DNA of 64,000 nt from Burkholderia sp. Bp9143 (GCF_003853645.1 NZ_QTPO01000005.1:62001-126000); one strand, 5' to 3'; shown: positions 37,139 to 47,426, numbered from the stretch's first letter. The notes: generated from the letters alone by a model not told the origin. Numbers and translations: made by a program.

Positions 37139-38380
37139 ATGACCATTACCGTGCTTCAGGGCGGCAACGTGCTCGACCTCGAACGGGGCGTGCTGCTCGA
37201 CCATCATCACGTCGTGATCGATGGCGAGCGCATCGTCGAAGTCACCGATCGGCCGGTCGATTTTCCGAATGCACGGGTGATCGACGTGCGCGGCAAGACC
37301 GTGATGCCGGGGTTCATCGATTGCCACGTCCACGTGCTCGCGTCGAATGCGAACCTGGGCGCCAACGCGACGCAGCCGAACATTCTCGCGGCCATTCGCG
37401 CGTTGCCGATTCTCGACGCGATGCTGGCGCGCGGCTTTACCAGCGTGCGGGACGCGGGCGGCGCGGACTGGAGCCTGATGCAGGCGGTCGAGACGGGGCT
37501 GGTTTCGGGACCGCGCATCTTTCCGTCAGGAAAGGCGTTGTCGCAAACCGGCGGGCACGGCGATTTCCGGCCGCGCGGGGATCTGCTGGAACCCTGTTCA
37601 TGCTGCTTTCGCACCGGGGCGATCGCCCGTGTCGTCGACGGCGTCGACGGCGTGCGGCTCGCGGTGCGTGAGGAGATCCAGAAAGGCGCGACGCAGATCA
37701 AGATCATGGCGTCGGGCGGGGTCGCTTCGCCGACCGACCCGATCGCGAACACGCAGTATTCGGAAGACGAGATCCGGGCGATCGTCGATGAAGCCGACGC
37801 CGCGAATACCTACGTGATGGCGCATGCCTACACGGGGCGCGCGATCGCACGCGCGGTGCGATGCGGCGTGCGGACCATCGAGCATGGCAATCTCGTCGAC
37901 GAGGCGGCGGCGAAGCTCATGCATGAGCGCGGCGCGTTCGTCGTGCCCACGCTCGTCACGTACGACGCGCTTGCCCAGCACGGTGCGCAGTTCGGGATGC
38001 CGGCGGAATCGGTGGCCAAGGTGGCTTCCGTGCAGCGGAAAGGACGCGAGTCGCTGGAAATTTATGCGAACGCCGGCGTGAAGATGGGCTTCGGATCCGA
38101 CCTGCTTGGCGAAATGCATGCGTTTCAGTGCGGGGAGTTCCGGATCCGGGCCGACGTGCTGGGCAATCTCGAAGCGCTCCGGTCGGCGACGACGGTGGCG
38201 GCCGAGATCGTCAACATGCCGGGGCAACTGGGTGTGATCGCCGCAGGCGCGATCGCGGACGTCGTCGTGCTCGACGGGAATCCGCTCGACGATATCGGCA
38301 TCGTCGCGGGATCAGGCGAAGGCGTCGCCTACGTACTGCAGCGAGGAAAAGTCGTGAAGGCTCGGGCGGGCTCGCGTTGA
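37139..38380 (+). CDS. Metal-dependent amidohydrolase
   Basis: A 413-residue amidohydrolase-superfamily enzyme resembling imidazolonepropionase-like and Xaa-Pro dipeptidase-like members. Metal ligands are in MPGFIDCHVHVLAS (HxH), QIKIMASGG (the carboxylated-Lys position), VMAHAYTG and TIEHGNL (His), and FGSDLLGEMH (Asp). An unusual CSCCFRTG patch occurs near residue 156. It probably hydrolyses an amide or cyclic amide delivered by the transporter encoded upstream. Substrate cannot be assigned. Confidence 0.87.
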   Translation: MTITVLQGGNVLDLERGVLLDHHHVVIDGERIVEVTDRPVDFPNARVIDVRGKTVMPGFIDCHVHVLASNANLGANATQPNILAAIRALPILDAMLARGFTSVRDAGGADWSLMQAVETGLVSGPRIFPSGKALSQTGGHGDFRPRGDLLEPCSCCFRTGAIARVVDGVDGVRLAVREEIQKGATQIKIMASGGVASPTDPIANTQYSEDEIRAIVDEADAANTYVMAHAYTGRAIARAVRCGVRTIEHGNLVDEAAAKLMHERGAFVVPTLVTYDALAQHGAQFGMPAESVAKVASVQRKGRESLEIYANAGVKMGFGSDLLGEMHAFQCGEFRIRADVLGNLEALRSATTVAAEIVNMPGQLGVIAAGAIADVVVLDGNPLDDIGIVAGSGEGVAYVLQRGKVVKARAGSR

Positions 38381-38388
38381 CCGCGTGC

Positions 38389-38409
38389 GCGGGTCGGCCG
38401 GCGACCCGC
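38389..38409. terminator. Hairpin between convergent amidohydrolase and glmS genes
   Basis: GCGGGTC (38389-38395), loop GGCCGGC, GACCCGC (38403-38409) make a perfect 7-base-pair stem in the 46-base gap between two convergent genes, with a pyrimidine-rich run after it on the plus strand. It may serve both transcripts. Confidence 0.5.
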
Positions 38410-38426
38410 GACCGGCCCCCTTTCCG

Positions 38427-40244
38427 TCACTCCACCGTCACCGATTTCGCCAGGTTCCGTGGCTTGTCGATATCCGCGCCGCGCAGGCACGCGGCGTGAT
38501 ACGCGAGCAGCTGCAACGGCACGACGTGCAGGATCGGCGACAGCAGCCCGTAGTAATCGGGCATCCGCAGCACCGACACGCCTTCGCCGTTGTCGATCCG
38601 CGTATCGGCATCGGCGAATACATACAGTTGCCCGCCCCGCGCGCGCACTTCCTGCATGTTCGACTTGAGCTTTTCGAGCAGCGTATCGTTCGGCGCGATC
38701 GTCGCGACCGGCATCGCGTCGGTCACGAGCGCGAGCGGCCCGTGCTTCAGCTCGCCCGCGGGATACGCTTCCGCATGGATATACGAAATCTCCTTGAGCT
38801 TCAACGCCCCTTCGAGCGCGATCGGGTAATGCAGCCCGCGCCCGAGAAACAGCGCATTCTCGCGCCGCGAGAATTCCGCCGCCCAGCGCTCGATCTGCGG
38901 CTCCAGCCCGAGCACGTCCTCGAGCGCGGCCGGCAGCCGCCGCAGTTGCGTCGCATAGCGCGCGAGCTGTGCATCGTCGACGTAGCCGCGCAGCCGGCCG
39001 AGCGTCACGGCGAGAATGAACAGCGCGACGAGCTGCGTCGTGAACGCCTTGGTCGACGCGACGCCGATTTCCGGGCCGGCCCGCGTCAGGAACCGCAGGC
39101 CGGTCTGGCGCATCATCGCGCTGGTCGGCACATTGCAGATCGCCAGCGTATCGATATAACCGAGCGCCTGCGCGTACTTGAGCGCGGCGAGCGTGTCGGC
39201 GGTCTCGCCCGATTGCGACACGCTGACCACCAGCGTATTCGGCAGCGCGAGCGCATCGCTGTAGCGGTATTCGCTCGCGATCTCGACCTGCGCGGGCAGG
39301 CGTGCGATCGTCTCGAGCCAGCGGCGGGCGGTCAGGCCGGAATAGTGGCTGGTGCCGCACGCGAGGATCAGCACGTTGTCGATCTGCTCGAACGCCCGTG
39401 CGGCGTCCGGGCCGAACGTCGCGGGATCGAACAGCCCCGCATCGGGGATGGTCGCGGCCACGGCCTGCGGTTGCTCGAAAATTTCCTTCTGCATGAAATG
39501 CCGGTATGGCCCGAGCTCGACCGTGCCTTGGGTCGACGAGACGGTCTGGATCGGGCGATCGACCGGCGTGCCGCCGCGTTCGAGAATCCGCACGCCGCCC
39601 GGCGTCAGCTCGACGATGTCGCCTTCCTCGAGAAAGATGAAGCGATCGGTGATGCCCGCGAGCGCAAGCGCGTCGGACGCGAGAAAGCATTCGTCGTCCT
39701 TCAGGCCGACGACGAGCGGCGAGCCCGCCCGCGCGCCGATCAACCGCTGCGGCTCGTGCTTGCTGAACACCGCGATCGCGTAGGCGCCGTGCAGCTGCGA
39801 CGTCGCATCGCGCACGGCGGCGAGCAGATCGCCGCGGTACTTGCTGTGGATCAGGTGGGCGACGACCTCGGTGTCGGTCTGGCCGTCGAACTTGTAATTG
39901 TCTTCAGACAGTTGCCTGCGCAACGCTTCGTGATTCTCGATGATGCCGTTATGCACGAGCGCGATTTCGTCGCGCGAGAAAATCGGATGCGCGTTGCAGG
40001 TTGCGGGCGCGCCATGCGTCGCCCAGCGGGTGTGCGCGATGCCGGTGCTGCCGGACAGCCCGGCGCGGCGCACGTGCGCGTCGAGATCGGCGACGCGCGA
40101 CACACTGCGTTCGCGGCGCGCCTGACCATCGACGACCGTCGCGACCCCGCACGAATCGTAGCCGCGATATTCGAGGCGCCGCAAACCCTCAATCAGAATC
40201 GGAACGATGTTCCGCTGCGCGACCGCGCCGACGATGCCACACAT
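38427..40244 (-). CDS. glmS: Glutamine:fructose-6-phosphate amidotransferase
   Basis: A 605-residue enzyme that makes glucosamine-6-phosphate, the committed precursor of UDP-GlcNAc. The N-terminal glutaminase domain uses Cys2 ([10 protein letters not shown]) and has [14 protein letters not shown]; the isomerase half has two SIS domains, with [15 protein letters not shown] and [14 protein letters not shown]. The C-terminus ends in KSVTVE, the conserved tail. It lies 47 bases behind an exported protein gene on the same strand and close to wecB, so it probably supplies UDP-GlcNAc for the exopolysaccharide. Whether it duplicates a housekeeping glmS cannot be seen from this window. Confidence 0.93.
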   Translation of the reverse strand: MCGIVGAVAQRNIVPILIEGLRRLEYRGYDSCGVATVVDGQARRERSVSRVADLDAHVRRAGLSGSTGIAHTRWATHGAPATCNAHPIFSRDEIALVHNGIIENHEALRRQLSEDNYKFDGQTDTEVVAHLIHSKYRGDLLAAVRDATSQLHGAYAIAVFSKHEPQRLIGARAGSPLVVGLKDDECFLASDALALAGITDRFIFLEEGDIVELTPGGVRILERGGTPVDRPIQTVSSTQGTVELGPYRHFMQKEIFEQPQAVAATIPDAGLFDPATFGPDAARAFEQIDNVLILACGTSHYSGLTARRWLETIARLPAQVEIASEYRYSDALALPNTLVVSVSQSGETADTLAALKYAQALGYIDTLAICNVPTSAMMRQTGLRFLTRAGPEIGVASTKAFTTQLVALFILAVTLGRLRGYVDDAQLARYATQLRRLPAALEDVLGLEPQIERWAAEFSRRENALFLGRGLHYPIALEGALKLKEISYIHAEAYPAGELKHGPLALVTDAMPVATIAPNDTLLEKLKSNMQEVRARGGQLYVFADADTRIDNGEGVSVLRMPDYYGLLSPILHVVPLQLLAYHAACLRGADIDKPRNLAKSVTVE

Positions 40245-40291
40245 GACACGTCTCCTTCCGTTTGTTCAGCCATGACCCGCGCGCCGTTGCG

Positions 40292-41380
40292 TCAGCGCGA
40301 GCGGGGCACCGTTGCCGCCGCCGTCGTGACTCCGCATTGAGCGGGGGCGAGCGGACCGGCCATCCGGCTTTCGAATGCCAGGTACAGCGACTCCTCCAGT
40401 ACGTTCCAGTGCGTGCCGTGACGGTATGGGCCCGAGCGGGCATACCAGCAGGCGACGGTGCTCCAGTCGTTCATCCTGAATGCGACCAGCGCGATCACCC
40501 CCCACGGAAAATCGGAGCCGGCGAGTTGCATCCAGGTCTTGCCGTACTTCTGCATCCACTGCGCATAGATCGTCTCGTTCGACTGGTCCGGCACCTGTAT
40601 GCCCGACAGGATCGGGAAGATCTGCGCGACTTTCGCCGGGTAGAAGCTCGTGTCGTTGATTTTCTGCGTGCTCGCGCGAAAACCGGATTGCGAGCCGCGC
40701 CAGAACACCTTCACGATCGCCGACGACAGCCGGTCGGCGCGCTGGCTCCACGGCCCCGCATGCGCGTAATCGGCCCGGCGCACGTAATACGCGGCGAGCG
40801 CCTGAAACGCGCTGTGCACCTCGACGTTGTCCATCAGCAGTGCAACGTGCTGCGACGACGAGATCTGATAGACGCCGCTCGCCTGGTCGAGCAACGTGTC
40901 GAGGTGCGCGCCCGCTCGGTTCAGGCTGAGTTCCCATGCGGCCGGCATCCCGTCGGATGGCGCAAAGCGTGCGAGCAGTTCGGTCCAGGTCGCCATCATC
41001 GCGTCGTCCGCGTCGGCTTCCGCGCACGGGTTGATCTGGCCGCTCTTCACGCAGTAGCGGTCGAAGCCGCCGTCCGGACGCTGGCGCGGCAACGCCCATG
41101 CGATCCACGCGAGTGCCGCGTGGCGGGCGTCCATCTGGGTGTCGGCAGCGGCGAGCAAGGCCTTCGCAGCGAAATAAGGATCGACGCCGGCGCCGTTCAG
41201 GCGCACGGTGATCGCGCCGTCCGGGCGTTGATACAGCCCGTTGAGATGGAGTTCGCCGGCACCCGCGTGCAGCACGGAGCAGCACGCGACGACGCAGCAG
41301 GCAACCCGCCACGAATGGCACAGCCTGACGGTAGCCGCCACGCATGTGCGTGCGGCCGGGAAAAGCGCGGGCCGGTTCAT
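40292..41380 (-). CDS. Exported protein, probably an alpha/alpha-toroid sugar enzyme
   Basis: A 362-residue protein with a signal peptide (CHSWRVACCVVACCSVLHAGAGE region, residues 21-43) that I cannot name with certainty. It has repeated helix pairs and motifs such as WALPRQRPDGGFDRYC, DADDAMMATWTELLARF, DNVEVHSAFQAL and GSDFPWGVIALVAFR, which fit an (alpha/alpha)6 toroid of the kind seen in glycoside hydrolases and polysaccharide lyases. Asp-rich DADDA could be catalytic. The gene is read into glmS and away from wecB, and a sigma-54-like promoter lies about 190 bases upstream. GGAG lies before the ATG at 41380. Confidence 0.6.
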   Translation of the reverse strand: MNRPALFPAARTCVAATVRLCHSWRVACCVVACCSVLHAGAGELHLNGLYQRPDGAITVRLNGAGVDPYFAAKALLAAADTQMDARHAALAWIAWALPRQRPDGGFDRYCVKSGQINPCAEADADDAMMATWTELLARFAPSDGMPAAWELSLNRAGAHLDTLLDQASGVYQISSSQHVALLMDNVEVHSAFQALAAYYVRRADYAHAGPWSQRADRLSSAIVKVFWRGSQSGFRASTQKINDTSFYPAKVAQIFPILSGIQVPDQSNETIYAQWMQKYGKTWMQLAGSDFPWGVIALVAFRMNDWSTVACWYARSGPYRHGTHWNVLEESLYLAFESRMAGPLAPAQCGVTTAAATVPRSR

Positions 41381-41577
41381 GATCGGAGGCTCCTGCGCGG
41401 TCGTCCTGCGCAATCGTCGCCGAGCGCGGCGTTGGCCGCGTCGCGCCTGGCGAACGTGTCGACGATATGGCTCAGTGCACCTTGGCGCGGGTGAACCTGA
41501 ATCGAAATCGGAATAATGCGTCGCGTCCGTCCGTCGTCGTTCAAACGCGTGGGGACACGCCTGTCCTCCTGAAACAA

Positions 41578-41592
41578 GCAAGTGGTGAGCCA
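41578..41592 (-). promoter_or_regulatory. Sigma-54-like promoter before the toroid-like gene
   Basis: On the minus strand the sequence is TGG, CTCACCAC, TTGC with T after it. The GG and GC doublets are exactly ten bases apart, as required at -24/-12, and the TGGC.C....TTGCT pattern agrees well with the consensus. It would start transcription about 190 bases upstream of the ATG at 41380. Confidence 0.5.
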
Positions 41593-42155
41593 TGGATCGC
41601 CTCGCCCCGTGCGGCAACGGCCTGCGAGTGCACAATCCCCCCACCCCGTGCACGAATCGCGTATTTTTGATTCAACGGCGAATCAGTGTTCACCCGCCCT
41701 CCACGCAGCGGATTGCATGGCCCCTGTTCGGCACGGACGCATGCCCATCACGGCGCGCATCGACTGGCCGCCGCGCGGATATGGCCAGCCCGTCCCGGAC
41801 GTGCGTTTCAGATGCGCAACATTTCACACCAGCCGAACCGGACGATGCGCAACACGGTGCATCCGGAAAATCCTCGGTGCGGGAACGGAGAATCGACGAC
41901 GTCCCGCTCATCGCACCCATACAAAATTCGCATATCGAAACAGTCCAAGCCGACTGGAACGGCTCATGCGATTCGATCGACCGTGCGCACGGCACCCGTC
42001 GCCATGCTTCGAATGACGTGACCGAATCGATGGTGTGGATTGTCGGACGTCCCTCTGCATCGCGGCAGCACGCCGCTGTCGGGTTCGTAGCAATTGTGAA
42101 ACGTTCCATGTCGATCCGCATGCGCGAGGCGCATCGGACCCGGTCGCAGGGCCGC

Positions 42156-42171
42156 TGGTTTGAATATTGCT
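42156..42171 (+). promoter_or_regulatory. Sigma-54-like promoter before wecB
   Basis: CTGGTTTGAATATTGCT on the plus strand has TGG, eight bases, TTGC and a T, with GG and GC ten bases apart. It mismatches the consensus only at the CAC of TGGCAC. The predicted start is about 300 bases upstream of wecB. GTGAAACGTT lies 51 bases further upstream at 42096-42105, in the usual range for a sigma-54 activator site. Confidence 0.55.
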
Positions 42172-42479
42172 CTATCGAAGACAGGAACCAATGCGGGCGC
42201 GCGGCAATGCGGCGACCACGCAGTCAACCCGACGGGCGAGGCGGACGATCCAGCGAGGAACGCTCATGACGTGACTGATCAGGTGACAGGGGACACCCGG
42301 AGTCCGACGATCGCGTGGACGGGAACCACGCGGACAATAAGCAGTGCGATCACCCCGCCACCCCGCTGCATGTCGCGCGCCCGGCGTGACGCAAGCGGGC
42401 ACGGGACGAATCGCCTGCATACAGGTTTGGTTTCAGGTGCCGGGTTCTTCCGGCGCAAAGATGTTGAACGAGGCTCACG

Positions 42480-43697
42480 ATGAAAAAGATCTTGCTTGTG
42501 TTCGGGACTCGGCCGGAAGCCATCAAGATGGCCCCGCTCGTCCGCGCACTGAAGGCGCGCAGGGATGTCGACGCCAGGGTGTGCGTCACGGCCCAGCATC
42601 GGGAAATGCTCGATCAGGTCCTCACGTTGTTCGACATCAAGCCCGACTACGATCTCAATCTGATGCGACAGAGTCAGACGCTGACCGACGTGACGACCGG
42701 CATTCTTCAGGCGATCGGGGTGGTCTTCGACGACTTGCGGCCGGACATCGTCCTGGTGCACGGCGATACGACGACGACGCTGGCCGTCAGTCTGGCCGCG
42801 TTCTACCGCTATCTGCCGGTCGGGCACGTGGAAGCAGGCTTGCGCAGCGGCGACATCTGGTCGCCGTGGCCGGAGGAATTGAATCGCCGCGTGACCGACG
42901 CGGTGTCGTCGTGGCATTTCGTGCCGACCAGCCAGGCGCGCGACAACCTGTTCAGCGAAGGCGTGCCGGTGGACGGGGTCGTGATGACCGGCAACACCGT
43001 GATCGATGCGCTGCACGACGTCAAACGGATGCTCGACCACAATACCGAGCTCAACGACAAGGTCGCCGCCCGGTTCCCGTTCCTCGATCCGTCGCGGCGC
43101 GTCGTGCTGATCACCGGCCATCGCCGCGAGAGCTTCGGCGAGCCGTTCCGGCATTTCTGCGAGGCGCTCCGCACGCTCGCGAACCGCTACCGCGATGCGC
43201 AGTTCGTCTATCCGCTGCACATGAATCCGAACGTGCGCGAGCCGGCGCGCGCGCTGCTCGGCAGCGTACCGAACATTTACCTGATCGAACCCCAGGAGTA
43301 TCTTTCCTTCGTATTCCTGATGTCACGCTCGTACTTCATCATCACGGATTCGGGCGGCATTCAGGAGGAAGGGCCGGCGCTCGGCAAACCGGTGCTCGTC
43401 ACGCGTGACACGACCGAGCGACCCGAAGCGATCCGGGCCGGCACGGCACGGCTCGTCGGCACGGACCCGGAGCGAATCGTCCGGGAGGCATCGCGGCTGT
43501 TCGACAGCGAGCTGGCGTATGAGGAAATGGCACGCGCGAGCAATCCCTATGGCGACGGCCATGCGAGCGAGCGGATCGTCCACGCGCTGATGCACACGCC
43601 GGGGGCAACCGCGAACGCGACGAGCTTCTCGATGGGGGCCGCGGAGATGCCGTTCAACGCACTCACGCTGGGGTTGCAGGCGTTGCGGTCGCCTTGA
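42480..43697 (+). CDS. wecB: UDP-N-acetylglucosamine 2-epimerase
   Basis: A 405-residue non-hydrolysing epimerase that converts UDP-GlcNAc to UDP-ManNAc. Family motifs are [16 protein letters not shown] at the N-terminus, [44 protein letters not shown], and [29 protein letters not shown]. The C-terminal 25 residues are unusual (LGLQALRSP ending). In E. coli WecB is required for the NfrAB-dependent N4 glycan receptor, so its presence here next to nfrAB-like genes is informative. It stands alone on the plus strand behind a long control region. Confidence 0.93.
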   Translation: MKKILLVFGTRPEAIKMAPLVRALKARRDVDARVCVTAQHREMLDQVLTLFDIKPDYDLNLMRQSQTLTDVTTGILQAIGVVFDDLRPDIVLVHGDTTTTLAVSLAAFYRYLPVGHVEAGLRSGDIWSPWPEELNRRVTDAVSSWHFVPTSQARDNLFSEGVPVDGVVMTGNTVIDALHDVKRMLDHNTELNDKVAARFPFLDPSRRVVLITGHRRESFGEPFRHFCEALRTLANRYRDAQFVYPLHMNPNVREPARALLGSVPNIYLIEPQEYLSFVFLMSRSYFIITDSGGIQEEGPALGKPVLVTRDTTERPEAIRAGTARLVGTDPERIVREASRLFDSELAYEEMARASNPYGDGHASERIVHALMHTPGATANATSFSMGAAEMPFNALTLGLQALRSP

Positions 43698-43822
43698 ATT
43701 CGATCGTCTTGCGGCATGCGGGCGGGGGGGCGACACGCGATGTCGCTACCCGCCATGCGTCGGACGCACGCACACCCGTCGCCAGCGAATCGCACCATGC
43801 GATCGATCGCCGCGGCCAGCTG

Positions 43823-44611
43823 CTAGCGAACCACGGCGTCCGCCATCGATTGCGCCTGCGCGATCAACCGCGGATAAATCCGCTGGGAAACCATCTGTTT
43901 GGCGAAACACGCCTGCCGCGCCTCCTCGGGCACGCGCGCGGCGCTGCACGCCGCGATCGGCCGAAGCGTCACGTTCTTCCACAGGATATAAACCCGCTGG
44001 CCCTGCCGGACCGACACGGCCAGCGTGTTCGGCCCATCCGGTACGCCGTCCTGGCTTTCGCCCAGCAGCCACGCCTTCACCGCGCCGTCGGCCGGCTGCC
44101 GCTTGACGGGCAACTCGGCGAAGCGAAACGCCGCGGCGTCGTCGCCGAACACGTTCGTGTAAAGCACTTCGTTGTCGAACATCGCGGCGACATCGTCCGT
44201 CGGCCTGATTCCCGCATCCGCCGTGCGCGCCCATGCCTTCAGCAGCGCAACGGTCGTCACGACGAGATTCGTCTTCCCGTCGCCCGATTTGAAGGACAAC
44301 CCGTCCGGCCCCGGCGGCGTCCCGTCGTCGGCGACGACGCTTTGCACGGTGCTCTCCGCATTCGCGGCAAATCCTTTCGCCCTGACCGTGCCAACCAGCT
44401 TCGCCAGCCGCGCATTGACGTCGGCCGTGTACTGCCTGTCGAGGTTCGCCCGATCCTCCATCCGGGCCGCGGCGACCGCATCCGCCGCTTTCTTCCGGTA
44501 GGCGAGATACGAATCCGCCGGCGATGCGATCACCTTCGCCCCGACCGCGGCGAGCACCGCCGCGAGCACCACCGCCCCCACCCCGAGCTTCAATCTTGAT
44601 ATGCGCTTCAT
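43823..44611 (-). CDS. Exported or membrane-anchored protein of unknown function
   Basis: A 262-residue protein with an N-terminal hydrophobic segment (LGVGAVVLAAVLAAVGAKVIA, residues 9-29) that is either a signal peptide or an anchor. The rest is soluble, alternating strands and helices, with two Cys near the C-terminus (IAACSAARVPEEARQACFAK). I do not recognise a family. It follows the Cache-type chemoreceptor gene by 101 bases but a strong terminator hairpin lies between them, so it is probably transcribed separately. Confidence 0.65.
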   Translation of the reverse strand: MKRISRLKLGVGAVVLAAVLAAVGAKVIASPADSYLAYRKKAADAVAAARMEDRANLDRQYTADVNARLAKLVGTVRAKGFAANAESTVQSVVADDGTPPGPDGLSFKSGDGKTNLVVTTVALLKAWARTADAGIRPTDDVAAMFDNEVLYTNVFGDDAAAFRFAELPVKRQPADGAVKAWLLGESQDGVPDGPNTLAVSVRQGQRVYILWKNVTLRPIAACSAARVPEEARQACFAKQMVSQRIYPRLIAQAQSMADAVVR

Positions 44612-44641
44612 TTTTATGACGTCACCGATTCCCGCGCCGAC

Positions 44642-44676
44642 AAGTAAAACGGCTGCCGAGCGCTCGCTGCAGCCGT
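44642..44676 (-). terminator. Rho-independent terminator of the chemoreceptor transcript
   Basis: Read on the minus strand, ACGGCTGC pairs with GCAGCCGT (44676-44649) around a loop that contains a further CGAGCGCTCG dyad, followed by TTTTACTT. This is a good intrinsic terminator 37 bases after the chemoreceptor stop codon. Confidence 0.75.
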
Positions 44677-44712
44677 CCTTCCGATACGCGTCATTCTAAC
44701 GTCGCGCGGACC

Positions 44713-46575
44713 TCATTCGTCCACCTTGAACGCGGATACCAGGCGCGTCAGTTCCGCCGCCTGCTGCCTCAGGCTCTCCGCGGCCGCCGCACTTTCCTCG
44801 ACCAGCGCCGCGTTCTGCTGCGTCATCTGGTCGAGCGACTGCACCGCGTCGCCGATCTGGTCGATGCCGGCGCTCTGCTCGAGGCTCGCCTCGGCGATCT
44901 CGCTCATCATCGCGCTGACGCCCTGCACCTGCGACACGACATCGCTCATCACCTTCCCGGCCTCGCCGACGAGCCGCGCCCCGGTGTTCACCGTGCCCGC
45001 GCTGTGCTCGATCAACGCCTTGATCTCCTTCGCCGCCTGCGCGCTGCGCTGCGCGAGATTGCGCACTTCCGACGCGACGACCGCGAACCCGCGCCCCTGC
45101 TCCCCCGCGCGTGCCGCTTCGACCGCCGCATTCAGCGCGAGAATGTTCGTCTGGAACGAGATGCTGTCGATCATCACGATGATCTCGGAGATTCGCTGCG
45201 ACGCGTCGCTGATCTGCTCCATCGTCGTCACGACCTCGCCGACGACCTGCCCGCCGCGCGTCGCCGTATCGGATGCGCCGGTGATCAGCTTCGCGGCCGT
45301 CGTCGCGGTTTCGGTGTTGTTGCGCACGACCGCCGTGATTTCCTCCATCGACGAAGCCGTCCGCTCGAGGTTGCTCGACTGCCCTTCGGTCCGCTCGCTC
45401 AAGTCCGCATTGCCCGACGCGATCTGCGCGGACCCGGTCGCGATCGACGCGGACGCCGCGCGGATCCGATGGACGAGCGTCGACAACGACGACACGAAGC
45501 GGTTGAACGCGTCCGACAGCTGGCCGATCTCGTCCTGGCTCTCGACCGTCATCCGGCGCGTCAGGTCGCCCTGGCCGCTCGCGATGTCCGACAGCAGCAT
45601 CGCCGCGCGACGGATCGGCGCCGCGATCGCGCGCCCGACCAGCCAGATCACGACCAGCGCGACGCCGAGGCCCGTGATCGCGGCGACCAGCGCCGCACTG
45701 CGAATCGCGCGCGTCACCGGACCGAGCAGTTCGGCCTGCGGCACTTCGACGACCACGTACGCATTCAGCTCCGGAATGAACGACGTCGCGACGAAGCGCG
45801 CGCCGCCGTCGCCGTCGTAGCTCAGGTACGCGTACGGCTTGCCGGCCAGCAGCGTCGACGATGCGTCGCCAGGCAGGCCCGGATCGTCCTTCAGAAAGTG
45901 CTTGCCGTCGATCAGCGACGCATCGCGATGCATCATGATCGCGCCGTCCGGCCGCACGAGATACGCGAACCCGGTGTCGCCGATCCGGTAGGCGGCGATC
46001 CCCGTCGCGAGCGCGTCGACGGACAGGCTCATGCTGGCCGCGCCGATCGGCGCGCCGTCGAGCTCCACGCGGCTGTTGATGAACATCATGTAACCGCCGA
46101 CCGTGACCTCGCGATCCATGTTCACATCGTAGGCCTTGCCCGACGCGAGGAAGGTCGTCAGCCACCGATCCTGATCGGTGACCTTCCGCTGCAGGCCGGC
46201 TTCGTTGTAGTAGTTGCCGCTCTTCACCGACACCCACTGCACGGACGCCGCCTTCTGCTCGTCCTTCACGCTCTTCGCCAGCCGGATCCAGTTGCGCGTG
46301 CCGGCGTCGGGCTCGCCGTCGGCCTCCCATTGCAGCAGGAATGCATCGCGCGCGAGGATGCGCGACGCGGCGATCGGCCCGGCCATCTGCCGCTGCACGT
46401 CCGCGCGGATGCCGCTCACGGCCGTCGGCAGCGCTTCGCGAACGACGCGATCGCGCACGGCGTTGCCGATCAGGCGGACGCTCAACCCGCTCGAAATCGC
46501 GACGAACACGAGCAGGCAGCTCGTCATGCTGAGAATCAGCTTGTTCTGAATGGAAAGCTTGCGCCAGAAATGCAT
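44713..46575 (-). CDS. Methyl-accepting chemotaxis protein with Cache sensor
   Basis: A 620-residue chemoreceptor. Helix one is at about 12-32 ([19 protein letters not shown]). The periplasmic region (33-285) reads like a double Cache sensor ([39 protein letters not shown]). The second helix is near 295-318, then HAMP (ISP-like [25 protein letters not shown]) and the signalling hairpin with [25 protein letters not shown]. The ligand is probably a small organic acid or amino acid but is not readable. The minus strand carries GCCGATAA, a perfect sigma-28 -10 element, 47 bases upstream. ATG at 46575 follows GAGGG. Confidence 0.9.
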   Translation of the reverse strand: MHFWRKLSIQNKLILSMTSCLLVFVAISSGLSVRLIGNAVRDRVVREALPTAVSGIRADVQRQMAGPIAASRILARDAFLLQWEADGEPDAGTRNWIRLAKSVKDEQKAASVQWVSVKSGNYYNEAGLQRKVTDQDRWLTTFLASGKAYDVNMDREVTVGGYMMFINSRVELDGAPIGAASMSLSVDALATGIAAYRIGDTGFAYLVRPDGAIMMHRDASLIDGKHFLKDDPGLPGDASSTLLAGKPYAYLSYDGDGGARFVATSFIPELNAYVVVEVPQAELLGPVTRAIRSAALVAAITGLGVALVVIWLVGRAIAAPIRRAAMLLSDIASGQGDLTRRMTVESQDEIGQLSDAFNRFVSSLSTLVHRIRAASASIATGSAQIASGNADLSERTEGQSSNLERTASSMEEITAVVRNNTETATTAAKLITGASDTATRGGQVVGEVVTTMEQISDASQRISEIIVMIDSISFQTNILALNAAVEAARAGEQGRGFAVVASEVRNLAQRSAQAAKEIKALIEHSAGTVNTGARLVGEAGKVMSDVVSQVQGVSAMMSEIAEASLEQSAGIDQIGDAVQSLDQMTQQNAALVEESAAAAESLRQQAAELTRLVSAFKVDE

Positions 46576-46621
46576 GGGGAACCCTCGATAACCATGACCG
46601 CTCGGTCTGAGCCAGCTTGGG

Positions 46622-46629
46622 TTATCGGC
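46622..46629 (-). promoter_or_regulatory. Sigma-28 (FliA)-type -10 element before the chemoreceptor
   Basis: The minus strand reads GCCGATAA, identical to the -10 consensus of flagellar sigma factor FliA, placed about 47 bases upstream of the chemoreceptor start. The region where TAAAG should lie does not match the -35 consensus, so the promoter is only partly convincing. If true, the receptor would belong to the flagellar/chemotaxis regulon while the neighbouring motor-like genes do not. Confidence 0.4.
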
Positions 46630-46730
46630 AGGCACGCGCGGAATCGCATCGCCGGTTTCACATGTTCGTCATGCGAGATCGGATATGTCGTCGACGGGCG
46701 GGCGTCGCGCGCCCGTCGAGGCGCGCTCGA

Positions 46731-47408
46731 TCAGTACGCGACGAATATCGTCACGCGCCGGTTGCGCGCCCGTGCCGCCGCATCGTCGCCCGCGACGAGC
46801 GGCTGCGTATCGGCCCGTCCGATCGCCGCGAGCCGGTGCGGCGCGACACCGCGCTCGGCCAGATAGCGCACGACGCTGCCGGCCCGCGCGGACGAAAGCT
46901 CCCAGTTCGATTCGTATTTCGCGTTCGCGATCGGCACGTTGTCGGTATGCCCTTCGACGAGGATGTCGCCGGTCGCATGCTCGCTCAGCGCCCGCGCGAT
47001 CTGGGTCAGCACGGGCGCGGCGTCGGACAGCAGGCGCGCATCGCCGACGTTGAACAGGATCTTCGCGTCGATGCCGATCTCGATGCCGTGCGGCGCACGC
47101 ACGAGCGAGATGCGGCCGTTCGTCTTCAGCGCGTCCAGCGATGCGAGCCAGGCGGGCGCACGGTCAGGCACGGCATCCCCGGTGCTCGCGGTGCCGCTGT
47201 CGTGCCTTGCAAGCGTCTGATAGCGCGCATCGAGCGCGTTGTATTTCGCGAGCTGCAGCACGTACAGCGCGAGAAACAGCACCATCAGCGTCGTGATGAG
47301 GTCCGCGTAGGAAATCAGCCAGCGTCCGGACTGCGTGCCCTCGGCTTCATCGTCGTCGCGATCGGCGGCGGCCGGGCCGGCCCGCGCCGCGTCAGTTCGA
47401 GCCGTCAT
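46731..47408 (-). CDS. MotB-like stator protein with OmpA-type domain
   Basis: A 225-residue inner-membrane protein of the MotB/OmpA type. The single membrane helix begins WLISYADLITTLMVLFLALYVLQ, where Asp36 corresponds to the proton-carrying Asp of MotB. The C-terminal peptidoglycan-binding domain has DILVEGHTDNVPIANAKYESNWELSSARAGSVVRYL and ends RNRRVTIFV. At 225 residues it is shorter than flagellar MotB (about 300). It follows the MotA-like gene by 18 bases; the two would form a proton-driven stator unit. It is not accompanied by flagellar genes. Confidence 0.87.
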   Translation of the reverse strand: MTARTDAARAGPAAADRDDDEAEGTQSGRWLISYADLITTLMVLFLALYVLQLAKYNALDARYQTLARHDSGTASTGDAVPDRAPAWLASLDALKTNGRISLVRAPHGIEIGIDAKILFNVGDARLLSDAAPVLTQIARALSEHATGDILVEGHTDNVPIANAKYESNWELSSARAGSVVRYLAERGVAPHRLAAIGRADTQPLVAGDDAAARARNRRVTIFVAY

Positions 47409-47426
47409 GTCGAAGCTCCCGGTGCG

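Larger units (their letters stand above)
41381..42479. promoter_or_regulatory. Long divergent control region of the exopolysaccharide locus
   Basis: About 1.1 kb between divergent genes with no convincing coding frame. It holds a minus-strand sigma-54-like promoter (41578-41592) before the toroid-like gene, a plus-strand one (42156-42170) before wecB, and TGAAACG words at 41804-41810 (minus) and 42098-42104 (plus, within GTGAAACGTT). The DNA is less G+C rich than the genes around it. The length is unusual for this gene-dense genome and suggests binding of several regulators or an unrecognised RNA. Confidence 0.55.

Noticed and set aside
41592-42269. Overlapping open frames in the gap before wecB as small genes
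   Set aside because: None has a good ribosome binding site, a recognisable domain or codon use like the neighbours.
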